Source: G963663775 sp963664255 (lineage in GTDB: Bacteria > Bacillota > Clostridia > Oscillospirales > Butyricicoccaceae). Taken from it: a stretch of 64,000 nucleotides of DNA. Position numbers and translations under genes: made by a program. The notes beneath the pieces were generated by a model. The model did no database searches. It was not told the origin of the DNA and saw only the letters and a list, made by a program, of their open reading frames with translations. This document shows positions 52,072 through 61,108 of the stretch, piece after piece. The stretch is from contig OY760938.1 in NCBI GenBank assembly GCA_963664255.1, positions 1,364,001 to 1,428,000 on the forward strand, written 5' to 3'. Each line of letters begins with the position of its first letter. Position 1 is the first letter of the stretch.

Positions 52072-52113
52072 ACTACTACTACTACTACTAAAACCTATCT
52101 TATTTTTTAAACT
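52072..52113. other. DnaA-trio tract and AT-rich unwinding element
   Basis: Six ACT triplets followed by an A (52072-52090), then aaacctatcttattttttaa. The tract follows a TTTTCCACA box after 8 bases, the layout of the basal unwinding system known from Bacillus subtilis. Confidence 0.85.
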
Positions 52114-52116
52114 TCT

Positions 52117-52130
52117 ATTTCCCGGGAAAG
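52117..52130. promoter_or_regulatory. Near-consensus Noc-binding site
   Basis: ATTTCCCGGGAAAG, 13 of 14 bases of the Noc site ATTTCCCGGGAAAT from Bacillus, inside oriC. Confidence 0.5.
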
Positions 52131-52181
52131 CACTGCAGGGTTCTTGCATTTCCTGTGGATAAAAGAAAGGAATATCAAACC

Positions 52182-53294
52182 ATGAAATTTGCCTGCGAAA
52201 AATCGACTCTACTCGACGCAATTAACATTGCTTCTCGTGCTGTTTCAGGAAAAAGTGCCATTGCCCTTTTAGAAGGACTGCTGATTGAAGCCAATGCCGA
52301 TCTCTCGCTGACAGGTTACGATTTATCTCTTGGCATTCGTACCTCGATAGCAGCAGACATCCTAGAAACCGGTAGCATCGTATTGAATGCAAAGCTCTTT
52401 GGTGACATCATTCGCAAGCTCCCAGATGATACAATCTATTTAGAAACCAACGAGAAGCTGATGACCACTATCAAATGTGGTAGATCTGTTTTCAATCTCA
52501 TTGCTTCCTCTGCTGATGATTTTCCGCAGATTCCGAATGTCACCCAAACCAATCATATCAAGCTCACCGAAGCCACCCTGAAAAATATGATTTCTAAAAC
52601 CATATTCGCCGTTTCCGACAATGAAAGCAAACCCATTCACACAGGCTGTTTATTTGAAGCCAGCGAAAAAAATCTCAATGTTATCGCAATCGATGGCTAT
52701 CGTATGGCGGTTCGTAGAGAAAATCTAGCCGAAATGCTCTCTGAAGAATTGAAATTTGTCGTTCCAGGCTTTGCTCTGCGCGAAATTGAGCGGATTTTAA
52801 GCGATAAAGAAGAAATTGTCACCATTTATCCTGATGAAAAACACATTTTATTTTCGATTGAGAATACAATGCTTATCACACGCCTCATAGATGGTGAATT
52901 TTTAAACTATCGCTCAGCAATCCCTACCGATTCAGATTATACGGTGCAGATTCACGTGAAAGATTTGATTACCTGCATTGAACGTGTTTCGCTCATTATT
53001 TCAGAAAAGCTGAAAAATCCGATTCGCTTGCATTTTGAAGGCAATATGCTGCAAATGAGCTGCATCACGGCGATTGGAAAAAGTTATGACGAATGTCAAT
53101 ACGAAGGGGCGATTGAAAATCTTGAAATTGGATTTAACAACCGCTATCTTTTAGAAGCCCTGCGTGCCTGCAGCAATGAAGAACAAGTCACCATTTCCCT
53201 CAAGGGTGCGCTCAATCCGATGGTAATTACACCCAACCAGACCGAAGAATTTACATACTTGGTTCTTCCGGTTCGCCTGAAAGCAAATGAATGA
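52182..53294 (+). CDS. dnaN: DNA polymerase III beta sliding clamp
   Basis: A 370-residue clamp with the three repeated domains of the beta ring and the C-terminal PMVITPNQTEEFTYLVLPVRL motif. The N-terminus MKFACEKSTLLDAINIASRA is typical. AAAGGAA precedes the ATG at 52182; an in-frame ATG at 52155 lies over a DnaA box. It holds the replicative polymerase on DNA. It overlaps or abuts the S4-domain gene. Confidence 0.97.
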   Translation: MKFACEKSTLLDAINIASRAVSGKSAIALLEGLLIEANADLSLTGYDLSLGIRTSIAADILETGSIVLNAKLFGDIIRKLPDDTIYLETNEKLMTTIKCGRSVFNLIASSADDFPQIPNVTQTNHIKLTEATLKNMISKTIFAVSDNESKPIHTGCLFEASEKNLNVIAIDGYRMAVRRENLAEMLSEELKFVVPGFALREIERILSDKEEIVTIYPDEKHILFSIENTMLITRLIDGEFLNYRSAIPTDSDYTVQIHVKDLITCIERVSLIISEKLKNPIRLHFEGNMLQMSCITAIGKSYDECQYEGAIENLEIGFNNRYLLEALRACSNEEQVTISLKGALNPMVITPNQTEEFTYLVLPVRLKANE

Positions 53295-53505
53295 TATGAA
53301 AATTACAATCAAAACAGAATTTATTCGGCTTGATGCCTTGTTAAAGTTGGCGGGCTTCGTAGGAACCGGTGGGGAAGCCAAAATCCGGATTGCCCAGGGC
53401 GAAGCGCTGGTCAATGGTGTGCCCTGCACCATGCGCGGAAAAAAAATATATCCGCAAGATGTTGTAGCATTTGACGGACAAGAACTATCCGTACAAGCAG
53501 AATAA
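53287..53505 (+). CDS. yaaA: S4-domain RNA-binding protein YaaA (RlbA-like)
   Basis: A 72-residue S4 protein (FIRLDALLKLAGFVGTGGEA, IAQGEALVNG, GKKIYPQDVV). It is always found between dnaN and recF in Firmicutes and is linked to ribosome assembly. The start is ATG at 53287, overlapping dnaN by 8 bases, or a second ATG at 53296 two bases after the dnaN stop. Confidence 0.92.
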   Translation: MNDMKITIKTEFIRLDALLKLAGFVGTGGEAKIRIAQGEALVNGVPCTMRGKKIYPQDVVAFDGQELSVQAE

Positions 53506-53508
53506 AAA

Positions 53509-54636
53509 ATGAAATTAAATCGCATCACTGTGCAGAATTTTAGAAATTATGACCTGCAAACCGTAACTTTTTCGCCTGATGTGAATCTGATTTATGGGCA
53601 AAATGCGCAAGGGAAAACCAATCTTTTGGAAGCGATTGCTGCCAGCTCTACCATGCGCCTTTTTCGGACACATCAAAAAAAAGAGGGATTGCAATTTGGT
53701 GCAGATCAAGCGAAAATATCTGCACTTTTTGAAACAAAAAATCGAGAAATAGAGTTAGTATTGCATATTTTTCGCGATAAAACTATGGAAATTTATCGAA
53801 ACGGTATCCGACAAAAAAGACAATCTGATGCTGCAGGGCTTTTAAAAAGTGTGCTGTTTTGCCCAGATGATTTGTACTTAATACGCGATGGCGCTGCCGC
53901 AAGACGTCGATTTTTAGACACTGCATTGTGTCAACTTCGACCCAAATATGTAGCGGATTTGGCGCAGTATCAGAAATTATTGGAGCATAAAACACGTATT
54001 CTGCGTGATTATGAAGAAAAGCCATCCCTTCTTGACCTCTTAGATGATTTTTCATTGCAAATGGCGCATATCGGCGCGAAAATCATTCGAAGGCGTGCCC
54101 GCTTTATTCAAACCATTGGAAAAAAAGCACAAGAAATTCATTTCAACATTGCAGGTCAAACCGAAGTATTGGATATGCAATATCGAACGGTATCCTCGGT
54201 TACAGACCCGCTTCTGGAACGCACCGCCTTGACGGAACAACTATACGCCCATGCGCTGTCGCATCGCCATGCAGAAATGGGCGCGCATAGCTGTCTTTCC
54301 GGACCGCATAAGGATGATTTAGAATTGTTTATCAATCAGCAGAGTGCAGCAGCATTTGGTTCTCAAGGACAGGTGCGCACCTGTGCATTGGCACTAAAGC
54401 TGGCAGAAAGAGAAGTTTTTTTCCATGACACAGGGGAGTATCCTCTGTTGCTCTTGGACGATGTCATGAGTGAGTTGGACCCACAGCGGCAGGATTTTGT
54501 GTTAAACCGGATTCAAGGGGGACAAGTTTTTATCACGTGCTGTGAAGATGCTTTGCGGCAACGTATTACAAATGGTACTGTTTTTCATGTGGTGAAAGGA
54601 AAAATTGAAAATCAATCTTCTAACCCGCAGAAATAA
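53509..54636 (+). CDS. recF: DNA replication and repair protein RecF
   Basis: A 375-residue SMC-like ATPase. Walker A GQNAQGKTNLLEAI (about 30-43), the signature FGSQGQVRTCALALKLAE and Walker B LLLDDVMSELD are intact. It loads RecA at gaps. It starts 3 bases after yaaA. A hairpin in a gene-poor region follows. Confidence 0.96.
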   Translation: MKLNRITVQNFRNYDLQTVTFSPDVNLIYGQNAQGKTNLLEAIAASSTMRLFRTHQKKEGLQFGADQAKISALFETKNREIELVLHIFRDKTMEIYRNGIRQKRQSDAAGLLKSVLFCPDDLYLIRDGAAARRRFLDTALCQLRPKYVADLAQYQKLLEHKTRILRDYEEKPSLLDLLDDFSLQMAHIGAKIIRRRARFIQTIGKKAQEIHFNIAGQTEVLDMQYRTVSSVTDPLLERTALTEQLYAHALSHRHAEMGAHSCLSGPHKDDLELFINQQSAAAFGSQGQVRTCALALKLAEREVFFHDTGEYPLLLLDDVMSELDPQRQDFVLNRIQGGQVFITCCEDALRQRITNGTVFHVVKGKIENQSSNPQK

Positions 54637-54652
54637 TGTTTCACGTGCAACA
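54637..54652. promoter_or_regulatory. parS-like site with one mismatch
   Basis: tgtttcacgtgcaaca differs from parS at one position and starts on the base after the recF stop codon. Confidence 0.6.
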
Positions 54653-54689
54653 TTGTTGCTTATAATTATATACAAATAGTATTCATGTC

Positions 54690-54757
54690 CTCCACTGGGG
54701 GACATGAATGTCTTTCGTGGGAGGACAGCGAAACATGGATGTGTTCGCTTTTCAGCC
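54690..54757 (+). terminator. Probable terminators of the dnaA-recF unit
   Basis: Two hairpins: attcatgtcc...ggacatgaat (about 54690-54710) and agcgaaaca...tgtgttcgct followed by tttc (about 54728-54757). Confidence 0.5.
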
Positions 54758-54828
54758 GATTGCAGTAGAAATTTTTAAGGGGTGTTTAAAAAATAATCTA
54801 AAAAAACGACGCGCTGTTTCAGAAAATA

Positions 54829-54837
54829 TGCTATAAT
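54829..54837 (+). promoter_or_regulatory. Extended -10 promoter of the remB-gyrB-gyrA unit
   Basis: TGcTATAAT at 54829-54837; the -35 is weak. About 150 bases of leader follow before remB. Confidence 0.6.
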
Positions 54838-54987
54838 AGATAGACTAGACACAGGATGGTAGCACCGCGTTGGAAAGGGTTTCAGCGACAGGATTGCGAA
54901 GATTCGCACAAGATGTAACGTTCATGAATTGATTTTTTGATATAGCAGGGTATGCTTTTGAAGAGGATAAAGGCAGGTTTAAATTTC

Positions 54988-55257
54988 ATGTATGTACATT
55001 TAGGACAAGATTACATCGTACCTTCCGCATCAATTATTGCCATCTTGGATATGGATACGGCAACCATCTCCAAATACACAAGACAGCTGATTGCTCGCAT
55101 GGAGCAGGAAGGTCAGATGATTGTGCTATTTGAAGATTTGCCGCGCACTGCCATTTTATGTGAAAGTGCTTTAGGAGAGCGATTGTATTTATCTCAAATA
55201 TCATCCACTGCGCTGGCACAGCGTGTGGAACGGGCGGAACGCCATGCTTTCTCATGA
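54988..55257 (+). CDS. remB: RemB-like DUF370 regulatory protein
   Basis: An 89-residue protein (MYVHLGQDYIVPSASIIAIL, then ILCESALGERLYLS) of the DUF370 family, whose RemA/RemB members regulate extracellular matrix genes in Bacillus. The place between recF and gyrB is conserved. The start at 54988 gives the usual N-terminus; the ATG at 54952 would add 12 atypical residues. Confidence 0.9.
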   Translation: MYVHLGQDYIVPSASIIAILDMDTATISKYTRQLIARMEQEGQMIVLFEDLPRTAILCESALGERLYLSQISSTALAQRVERAERHAFS

Positions 55258-55317
55258 AAATCTGCCAGAATTCAAATGATTCTAAGAGTATAATCGACAG
55301 CGCAAGAGTAGGAGATA

Positions 55318-57258
55318 ATGAAAATTATGAGTATGAGTGAAGAAATGCTGGATCTCAGAGTAACGGAAACCTATGACGAAAGTCAGATACAGGTGCTTGA
55401 GGGATTAGAGGCGGTGCGGAAAAGACCGGGTATGTACATCGGTTCTACCTCCGAACGCGGTTTGCATCACTTAGTATATGAAATCGTTGATAACTCCATT
55501 GATGAAGCACTCGCAGGGTATTGCACCCATATTGAAGTGGTAATTGGCAAGGATAACATTATTTCGGTTTCAGACGATGGACGCGGAATTCCGGTGGGCA
55601 TTCATCCGCAGATGGGCATCCCTACCTTGGAGGTTGTGCTGACGGTTCTGCACGCCGGCGGTAAATTTGACGGTGCGGGCTATAAGGTTTCCGGTGGTCT
55701 GCATGGGGTGGGTTCTTCTGTCGTCAATGCGCTTTCCGAGTGGTTGGTAGCAGAAGTACGTGATGGAACACAAAAGCATACCATGCGCTTTGAGCGCGGT
55801 AAAACAGTGGCTGCCATGGAAAGCATTCCCTATGAAAGTAAAACAGGAACGACCATCCAATTTAAGGCGGATTCTCAGATTTTTGAAACAACGGATTATG
55901 ACTACGACGTTTTACTGCAGCGCTTGCGAGAACAGGGCTTTTTGAATGCCGGCATTCACATCACCTTACGGGATGAACGAGAAGACGAATTGCGCGAAGA
56001 TGTCATGCATTATGAAGGCGGCATTCGGCAGTTTGTGGAACATCTCAATCGTGCCAAGAATCCGATACATGATGACGTGATTTACGTGGAGGGCAGCCGA
56101 GATGGCGCCATGGCAGAAGTTGCAATGCAATATACAGATAGTTATTCTGAGCTGCTTTTATCCTTTGCGAATAATATTAATACGACAGAAGGCGGTACAC
56201 ACGAAACCGGCTTCAAGTCAGCACTGACAAAAGTCATCAATGATTATGCCAGAAAATACAATCTGATTAAAGAAAATGAAAGCAATTTTTCCGGCGATGA
56301 TGCACGAGAAGGTTTGACTGCGATTATTTCGGTCAAGCTGCAGGAGGCCCAATTTGAAGGACAAACCAAAACCAAATTGGGAAACAGCGAGATGCGTACA
56401 CTCGTGGAAAGTATGCTCAATGAAAAGCTGGCAATCTTTTTGGATGAAAATCCATCTGTCGCACGCACCATCATTGAAAAAGCAAAAAGTGCAGCACGTG
56501 CACGAGAAGCCGCCAAAAAAGCACGAGAGCTGACACGGCGAAAATCTGCATTGGATGGGGCATCTCTGCCTGGAAAGCTGGCAGATTGTCAGGAAAAAGA
56601 CCCTAGATGGACTGAAATCTACATCGTCGAGGGTGACTCCGCAGGCGGGTCAGCAAAGGAAGGCCGTGACCGCCGGTATCAGGCGATTTTACCGCTTTGG
56701 GGAAAGATGCTGAATGTTGAAAAAGCGCGCTTGGATAAAGTTTATGGCAATGAAAAGCTGATGCCGATGATTACCGCGTTTGGTGCAGGTTTTGGCGATG
56801 ATTTCAACATTGAAAAATTGCGATATGGAAAAATCATTCTCATGGCCGATGCCGATGTGGATGGCAGCCATATTCGCACCCTGCTGTTGACCTTCTTTTT
56901 CCGTTTTATGCGTCCATTGATTGAGCATGGACACGTTTACATTGCACAGCCGCCTTTGTTCAAAATAGAAAAGGGCAAGAACGTGCGATACACATATACA
57001 GAACGCGAGCAGGAAGAAGCACTCGCGGAGATGGGTGAAAATTGTTTGATACAGCGATATAAAGGTTTGGGTGAGATGGACCCCATTCAATTATGGGAAA
57101 CGACGTTGAATCCAGAATATCGTACGTTATTACAGGTTCAAATGGAAGATGCTGCATTAGCGGATGAAATTTTCACACTTCTGATGGGAGAAAAAGTAGA
57201 ACCGCGCCGTGAGTTCATTCAGAAAAATGCAAAATATGTAAATGAACTTGATATTTAA
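55318..57258 (+). CDS. gyrB: DNA gyrase subunit B
   Basis: A 646-residue GyrB. GHKL ATPase motifs (EIVDNSIDEALAG, SDDGRGIPVG, GLHGVGSSVVNAL), the transducer domain, the TOPRIM region (VEGDSAGGSAKEGRDRRYQA, ILMADADVDGSHIRTLLL) and the C-terminal RYKGLGEMDP are complete. GGAGATA precedes the start. It supplies ATP-driven supercoiling with GyrA, 72 bases downstream. Confidence 0.98.
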   Translation: MKIMSMSEEMLDLRVTETYDESQIQVLEGLEAVRKRPGMYIGSTSERGLHHLVYEIVDNSIDEALAGYCTHIEVVIGKDNIISVSDDGRGIPVGIHPQMGIPTLEVVLTVLHAGGKFDGAGYKVSGGLHGVGSSVVNALSEWLVAEVRDGTQKHTMRFERGKTVAAMESIPYESKTGTTIQFKADSQIFETTDYDYDVLLQRLREQGFLNAGIHITLRDEREDELREDVMHYEGGIRQFVEHLNRAKNPIHDDVIYVEGSRDGAMAEVAMQYTDSYSELLLSFANNINTTEGGTHETGFKSALTKVINDYARKYNLIKENESNFSGDDAREGLTAIISVKLQEAQFEGQTKTKLGNSEMRTLVESMLNEKLAIFLDENPSVARTIIEKAKSAARAREAAKKARELTRRKSALDGASLPGKLADCQEKDPRWTEIYIVEGDSAGGSAKEGRDRRYQAILPLWGKMLNVEKARLDKVYGNEKLMPMITAFGAGFGDDFNIEKLRYGKIILMADADVDGSHIRTLLLTFFFRFMRPLIEHGHVYIAQPPLFKIEKGKNVRYTYTEREQEEALAEMGENCLIQRYKGLGEMDPIQLWETTLNPEYRTLLQVQMEDAALADEIFTLLMGEKVEPRREFIQKNAKYVNELDI

Positions 57259-57330
57259 ACGGTTGCGGTTGTGCGCTTGCAAAAGGTCGCCTGTTTGCAG
57301 TGGCTTTTGATTTTGGAGGGTTAATCACCT

Positions 57331-59910
57331 ATGAGTTTAGAGTTTGAACAGCAAAAAATCATTCCGGTCGAATTGGACAAGGAAATGAAAAAATCCTATA
57401 TCCAATACGCAATGAGTGTTATCGCAGGGCGTGCCTTGCCGGATGTACGTGACGGATTAAAGCCTGTGCATCGACGGATTCTGTACACCATGTTTGAAGA
57501 CGGTTTGACCAGTGATAAGCCCTATTACAAGTCGGCAACCACCGTAGGCAGTGTGCTGGGTCGCTATCATCCACATGGGGATGCTTCGGTTTATGATGCG
57601 CTGGTGCGCATGGCACAGCCTTTTTCGCTGCATTATCCGTTGATTGACGGGCATGGTAACTTTGGTTCCATCGATGGTGACCCCCCGGCAGCATATCGTT
57701 ATACAGAAGCACGTATGGCGAAAATATCCAACCATATGCTGGCGGATATTAAAAAAGACACGGTGGATTATAAGCCGAATTTTGATGAAAAACGCAAAGA
57801 GCCAGGGGTCTTGCCGTCTCGCTTCCCCAATTTGCTTGTGAATGGCTCTTCGGGTATTGCAGTGGGTATGGCAACTAACATTCCGCCGCACAATCTCACA
57901 GAAGTCATTGATGGCATTTGCTATGTCATCGACCATCCAGAAGCAGAATTAGAAGAAATCCTGCAGTTTATCAAGGGGCCTGACTTTCCGACAGGTGGCA
58001 TTATCATGGGGCGAAGTGGGCTTCGTGCGGCATATGCAACCGGTCGTGGCAAAATTAAGGTGCGGTCACGTGCTGAAATCGAAGAGATGGCAAATGGCAA
58101 ACAGCAGATTATCGTCACGGAAATTCCATATATGGTCAATAAAGCGCGTTTGGTCGAATCCATCGCTGCTTTGGTGAAAGATAAGCGCGTGGAAGGCATT
58201 ACTGCATTGCGGGACGAGTCCTCTCGTGAGGGGATGCGGATTGTGATTGAATTGCGCAAAGATGTGAATGCGCAGGTAATTTTAAATCAGCTCTATAACT
58301 ATACGCAGCTGCAAGATACCATTTCTATGATTCACTTGGCACTTGTCCCAAATGTTTCAAATCCGCAGCGGTTAGAGCCGAAAATTCTTTCTCTACGCGA
58401 AATCATGGACCATTATATTGATTTTCAAAGTGAAGTGGTCACGCGTCGCACGCAATTTGATTTGAAAAAAGCACAAGACCGTGCGCATATTTTAGAAGGT
58501 CTTAGAATCGCAACCGATAACATCGACCGAATTATTGAAATCATTCGTGCCTCTGCAAATGAAACCATTGCAAAAGAAAATTTGCAAAAAGAGCCTTTTC
58601 AGATGAATCAAATGGTACTGATTGGGGTTGCAGATGGTGACACGCGGCAGGAAATTCATTTGGATGATTTGCAGGCGCAGGCAATCGTTGATATGCGTTT
58701 GGGTCGCCTGTCTGGTTTGGAACGGGAAAAAATTGAAAGTGAATACAGCGAGCTTGAGGGAAAAATTACTGGATTCCTTAACGTTTTGTCAAGTAAAGAG
58801 AATATATTACAAATTGTAAAGGACGAAATGCAGGAAATCAAGCAAAAGCATGGTGATGAGCGCCACACAGAGATTCAAAACATCGCAGATGAAATTGATA
58901 TTGAAGATTTGATTGAAGAGCAAGAATGTGCATATACCCTGACCCATTTTGGATATATCAAGCGTCAGCCAACTTCTGCATATCGTGCCCAGCGGCGTGG
59001 CGGTCGCGGCGTTTCTGCAATGGCGACGCGCGAAGAGGATTTCGCCAAGGATTTGTTTACGGCATCTACGCACGATACCATTTTGTTTTTCTCGGACCGC
59101 GGCAAGGTCTATAAACTGAAGGGGTATCAAATTCCTGAAACAGGCCGTTCTGCAAAGGGTATGAATCTTGTGAATCTGCTTGAGGTAGAACAAGATGAAA
59201 AAATCACCGCGATGTTCCCCATTCGGGAATTTGCAGATGATAAATTCTTATTCTTTGCCACCAAACAGGGTATTGTTAAGCGCATCGTACTGTCTGATTT
59301 GCAAAATATTCGTCGTGCAGGCTTGCGTGCATTGAATTTGAATGAAGATGATGCTTTGGTAGATGTGCGACTGACAGACGGCGCACAGCATATGTTGCTT
59401 GCAACACATGAAGGTCGTGTCATTTGCTTTGATGAAACAGAAGTACGTGCAATGGGCCGTATGGCAACAGGTGTACGTGGTATCCGGTTGAATGAAGGCG
59501 ATTATGTCATCGGGGCTGCCCGTGCACGTAACGATGCGTATGTGCTGAGTATCACAGAAAACGGGTTTGGAAAGCGGACACCGGTGTGTGAATATACCGT
59601 TCATCATCGTGGCGGCAGTGGTGTAATGCTGCATAATTTAACCGAAAAAACCGGGTTGATTGCAGGGCTTGCAGTGGTCGATGCAGACAATGATATTATG
59701 ATTATTACAGATGATGGTATTATCATTCGCACCGCTTGTGAGGATATTCGTGAATGCGGTCGCATGAGCCAAGGTGTCATTGTCATGCGCACGGGTGAGG
59801 ATGTACGGGTAATTTCCATTGCACGTACAGAAAAAGAGCCCAATACAGAACAGGAAACCACAGATGCAGAAGAGGCAACCGAAGATTCGGATGCAACAGA
59901 TAGCGAATAA
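57331..59910 (+). CDS. gyrA: DNA gyrase subunit A
   Basis: An 859-residue GyrA. The catalytic tyrosine is in AAYRYTEARM, the winged helix around HPHGDASVYDALVR, and the C-terminal beta-pinwheel carries the GyrA box QRRGGRG that distinguishes gyrase from topoisomerase IV. A Glu/Thr/Asp-rich acidic tail of about 25 residues ends it. The quinolone-determining region has Ala at the position of E. coli Ser83, followed by Ser, as in some mycobacteria and Clostridia. Confidence 0.98.
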   Translation: MSLEFEQQKIIPVELDKEMKKSYIQYAMSVIAGRALPDVRDGLKPVHRRILYTMFEDGLTSDKPYYKSATTVGSVLGRYHPHGDASVYDALVRMAQPFSLHYPLIDGHGNFGSIDGDPPAAYRYTEARMAKISNHMLADIKKDTVDYKPNFDEKRKEPGVLPSRFPNLLVNGSSGIAVGMATNIPPHNLTEVIDGICYVIDHPEAELEEILQFIKGPDFPTGGIIMGRSGLRAAYATGRGKIKVRSRAEIEEMANGKQQIIVTEIPYMVNKARLVESIAALVKDKRVEGITALRDESSREGMRIVIELRKDVNAQVILNQLYNYTQLQDTISMIHLALVPNVSNPQRLEPKILSLREIMDHYIDFQSEVVTRRTQFDLKKAQDRAHILEGLRIATDNIDRIIEIIRASANETIAKENLQKEPFQMNQMVLIGVADGDTRQEIHLDDLQAQAIVDMRLGRLSGLEREKIESEYSELEGKITGFLNVLSSKENILQIVKDEMQEIKQKHGDERHTEIQNIADEIDIEDLIEEQECAYTLTHFGYIKRQPTSAYRAQRRGGRGVSAMATREEDFAKDLFTASTHDTILFFSDRGKVYKLKGYQIPETGRSAKGMNLVNLLEVEQDEKITAMFPIREFADDKFLFFATKQGIVKRIVLSDLQNIRRAGLRALNLNEDDALVDVRLTDGAQHMLLATHEGRVICFDETEVRAMGRMATGVRGIRLNEGDYVIGAARARNDAYVLSITENGFGKRTPVCEYTVHHRGGSGVMLHNLTEKTGLIAGLAVVDADNDIMIITDDGIIIRTACEDIRECGRMSQGVIVMRTGEDVRVISIARTEKEPNTEQETTDAEEATEDSDATDSE

Positions 59911-59920
59911 AAACAAATCA

Positions 59921-59955
59921 GTAGGGCACCTTGCATACAAGCAAGATGCCCTACT
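59921..59955 (+). terminator. Hairpin after gyrA
   Basis: gtagggcaccttgc (59921-59934) pairs with gcaagatgccctac (59941-59954) with one mismatch. T-run is weak. Confidence 0.65.
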
Positions 59956-60838
59956 GGCTTATCTCTGAAATCTCCATTGGACCCGATCTCTTTTCGTTAT
60001 AAAATTGTTTCGCAGGCTCTCCATATGGATACGCTTTGCTTTCTGAAGTATGATAAATTAGATATTCCATCACGAAATTAGTGTTGTGCCAGCTGACCCA
60101 CATTGCTCTCCCAAATCTTTGATTGCCCATCGGCAAGCCCATCGGCGAATTTAACACATCATATTAAATCCATTGGGATGCTATCGCAATGCGGCTGTTA
60201 TCAAAGCAGCTATACGAATATCATCAAGAAGATGTGCAGAACTTTAGACAACATCAAGCAAATTGTTCTGCTAAATATCTGTGACTAGAAACCTTTTCCG
60301 CTCAACAATTTATCTCTTAACGCGGAAATCCTTTCTCAAATCGACAGAATCGGTCAGTGGGATACATTCACACATCTGGTGTACATTTTGGGACAAATCG
60401 TATTGGGGGCGGGGGTGTGCTTGGAGTGCGCTGTGCATGTATACACTCAGCAGATGGTTGATTTGCTAATTCCGTGCCCTGTTTCCGCCTTGCATCGTAG
60501 TGCTCGTAAAAATAGTTGTGATTTTTCAGGCAAAACTGAAATGGAAGAAACCCTTCTAATGGCTATTTTATGCGTGTGTGCTACGATTCACGCTTTGAAA
60601 CAGGAAGTGTGTAGGAAATGTATGGTTGTTTGATGATAAAACTTCCTCGCTTTCTACGTGAAATCTGTCAAGAGAATGTATCTTCGCGATTCTCCGTGGC
60701 AGTTCTTGTGTTGCGGACTTACCGCGCAGCAGAGAGTCCTGCTTCTGGTGATGCTTGTTCTTCTAAGCCCATGGGACTCACCCCTTTCTTGAAACTTTTT
60801 GGATATTTTACAATGTCCTTTGGTTTCTTTGTGTCATT
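59956..60838. other. Gene-poor, probably decayed stretch
   Basis: Only short frames are open here: 68 codons on the minus strand (59951-60157) and 114 codons without a usual start on the plus strand (60290-60633, with LNAEILSQIDRIGQWDTFTH). None has a good ribosome-binding site or a family I know. The base composition and stop density fit eroded sequence between the origin genes and an insertion sequence. Confidence 0.5.
60719..60772 (-). CDS. Candidate 17-codon ORF behind a strong promoter
   Basis: MGLEEQASPEAGLSAAR with GGGGTGAG 5 bases before the ATG. It lies about 65 bases downstream of a near-consensus leftward promoter. It may be the start of a gene lost by frameshift, since other frames stay open for some 40 codons further, or a true micro-ORF. 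I do not recognise it. Confidence 0.3.
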   Translation of the reverse strand: MGLEEQASPEAGLSAAR

Positions 60839-60872
60839 ATAATAGCACTTTATATAGGCAAGGTCAATAGAT
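60838..60872 (-). promoter_or_regulatory. Orphan leftward SigA promoter
   Basis: Minus strand TTGACC, 17-bp spacer, TATTAT (also read TATAAT 3 bases on). It points into gene-poor DNA. Confidence 0.65.
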
Positions 60873-60933
60873 AAATCTTAAAAAAATGCTCTAAAAACAC
60901 TAAAAAAATGCTTTTAAATTTATAAAAAATACG

Positions 60934-60963
60934 CTTTTATTCTGTTTGCACTTCTGCTATAAT
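60934..60963 (+). promoter_or_regulatory. Promoter upstream of the IS110 transposase
   Basis: TTTTAT near 60935, 17-bp spacer, TATAAT (60958-60963) with extended TGC. Its transcript would begin near 60970. Confidence 0.55.
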
Positions 60964-60969
60964 AAAAAT

Positions 60970-61108
60970 AATGAGGCTTTTTATAAAAAGGAGCATTCCT
61001 GTAAGGGGTAAAAACGGGAATTGCAAAAAAGACAACCTCCGGTTAGGATAGAGAGGATGAAATCTGGCCAGATGAAATCCCAACTCAAAAACAACGGAGG
61101 TCGTCAAA
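60970..61108 (+). ncRNA. Candidate bridge RNA, left flank of IS110 element
   Basis: About 140 bases between a promoter and the transposase start, the place and size used by IS110-group bridge RNAs. Hairpin attcctgt/acgggaat (60995-61021) and an atctggccagat palindrome are visible. Confidence 0.35.

Larger units (their letters stand above)
51917..52162. other. oriC: oriC: DnaA-box cluster between dnaA and dnaN
   Basis: Exact boxes at 51917-51925 (TTATACACA), 51953-51961 and 52154-52162 (TGTGGATAA), plus weaker ones at 51938 (TGTGGAAAC) and 52055-52063 (TTTTCCACA). Together with the trio tract this is the replication origin. Confidence 0.9.

Noticed and set aside
52072..52090. ACT repeat as a simple microsatellite or CRISPR-like feature
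   Set aside because: Its place after a DnaA box and before an AT-rich tract in oriC identifies it as DnaA-trio; no CRISPR array is present in the window.
54855..54870. T-box-like motif ggtagcaccgcg in the remB leader
   Set aside because: It starts only about 15 bases after the predicted transcription start, so there is no room for a T-box stem I, and no terminator/antiterminator pair or aminoacyl-tRNA or amino-acid gene follows.
59951..60157. 68-codon minus-strand ORF after gyrA
   Set aside because: Its 3' end overlaps the gyrA hairpin, it has no ribosome-binding site and no recognisable family.
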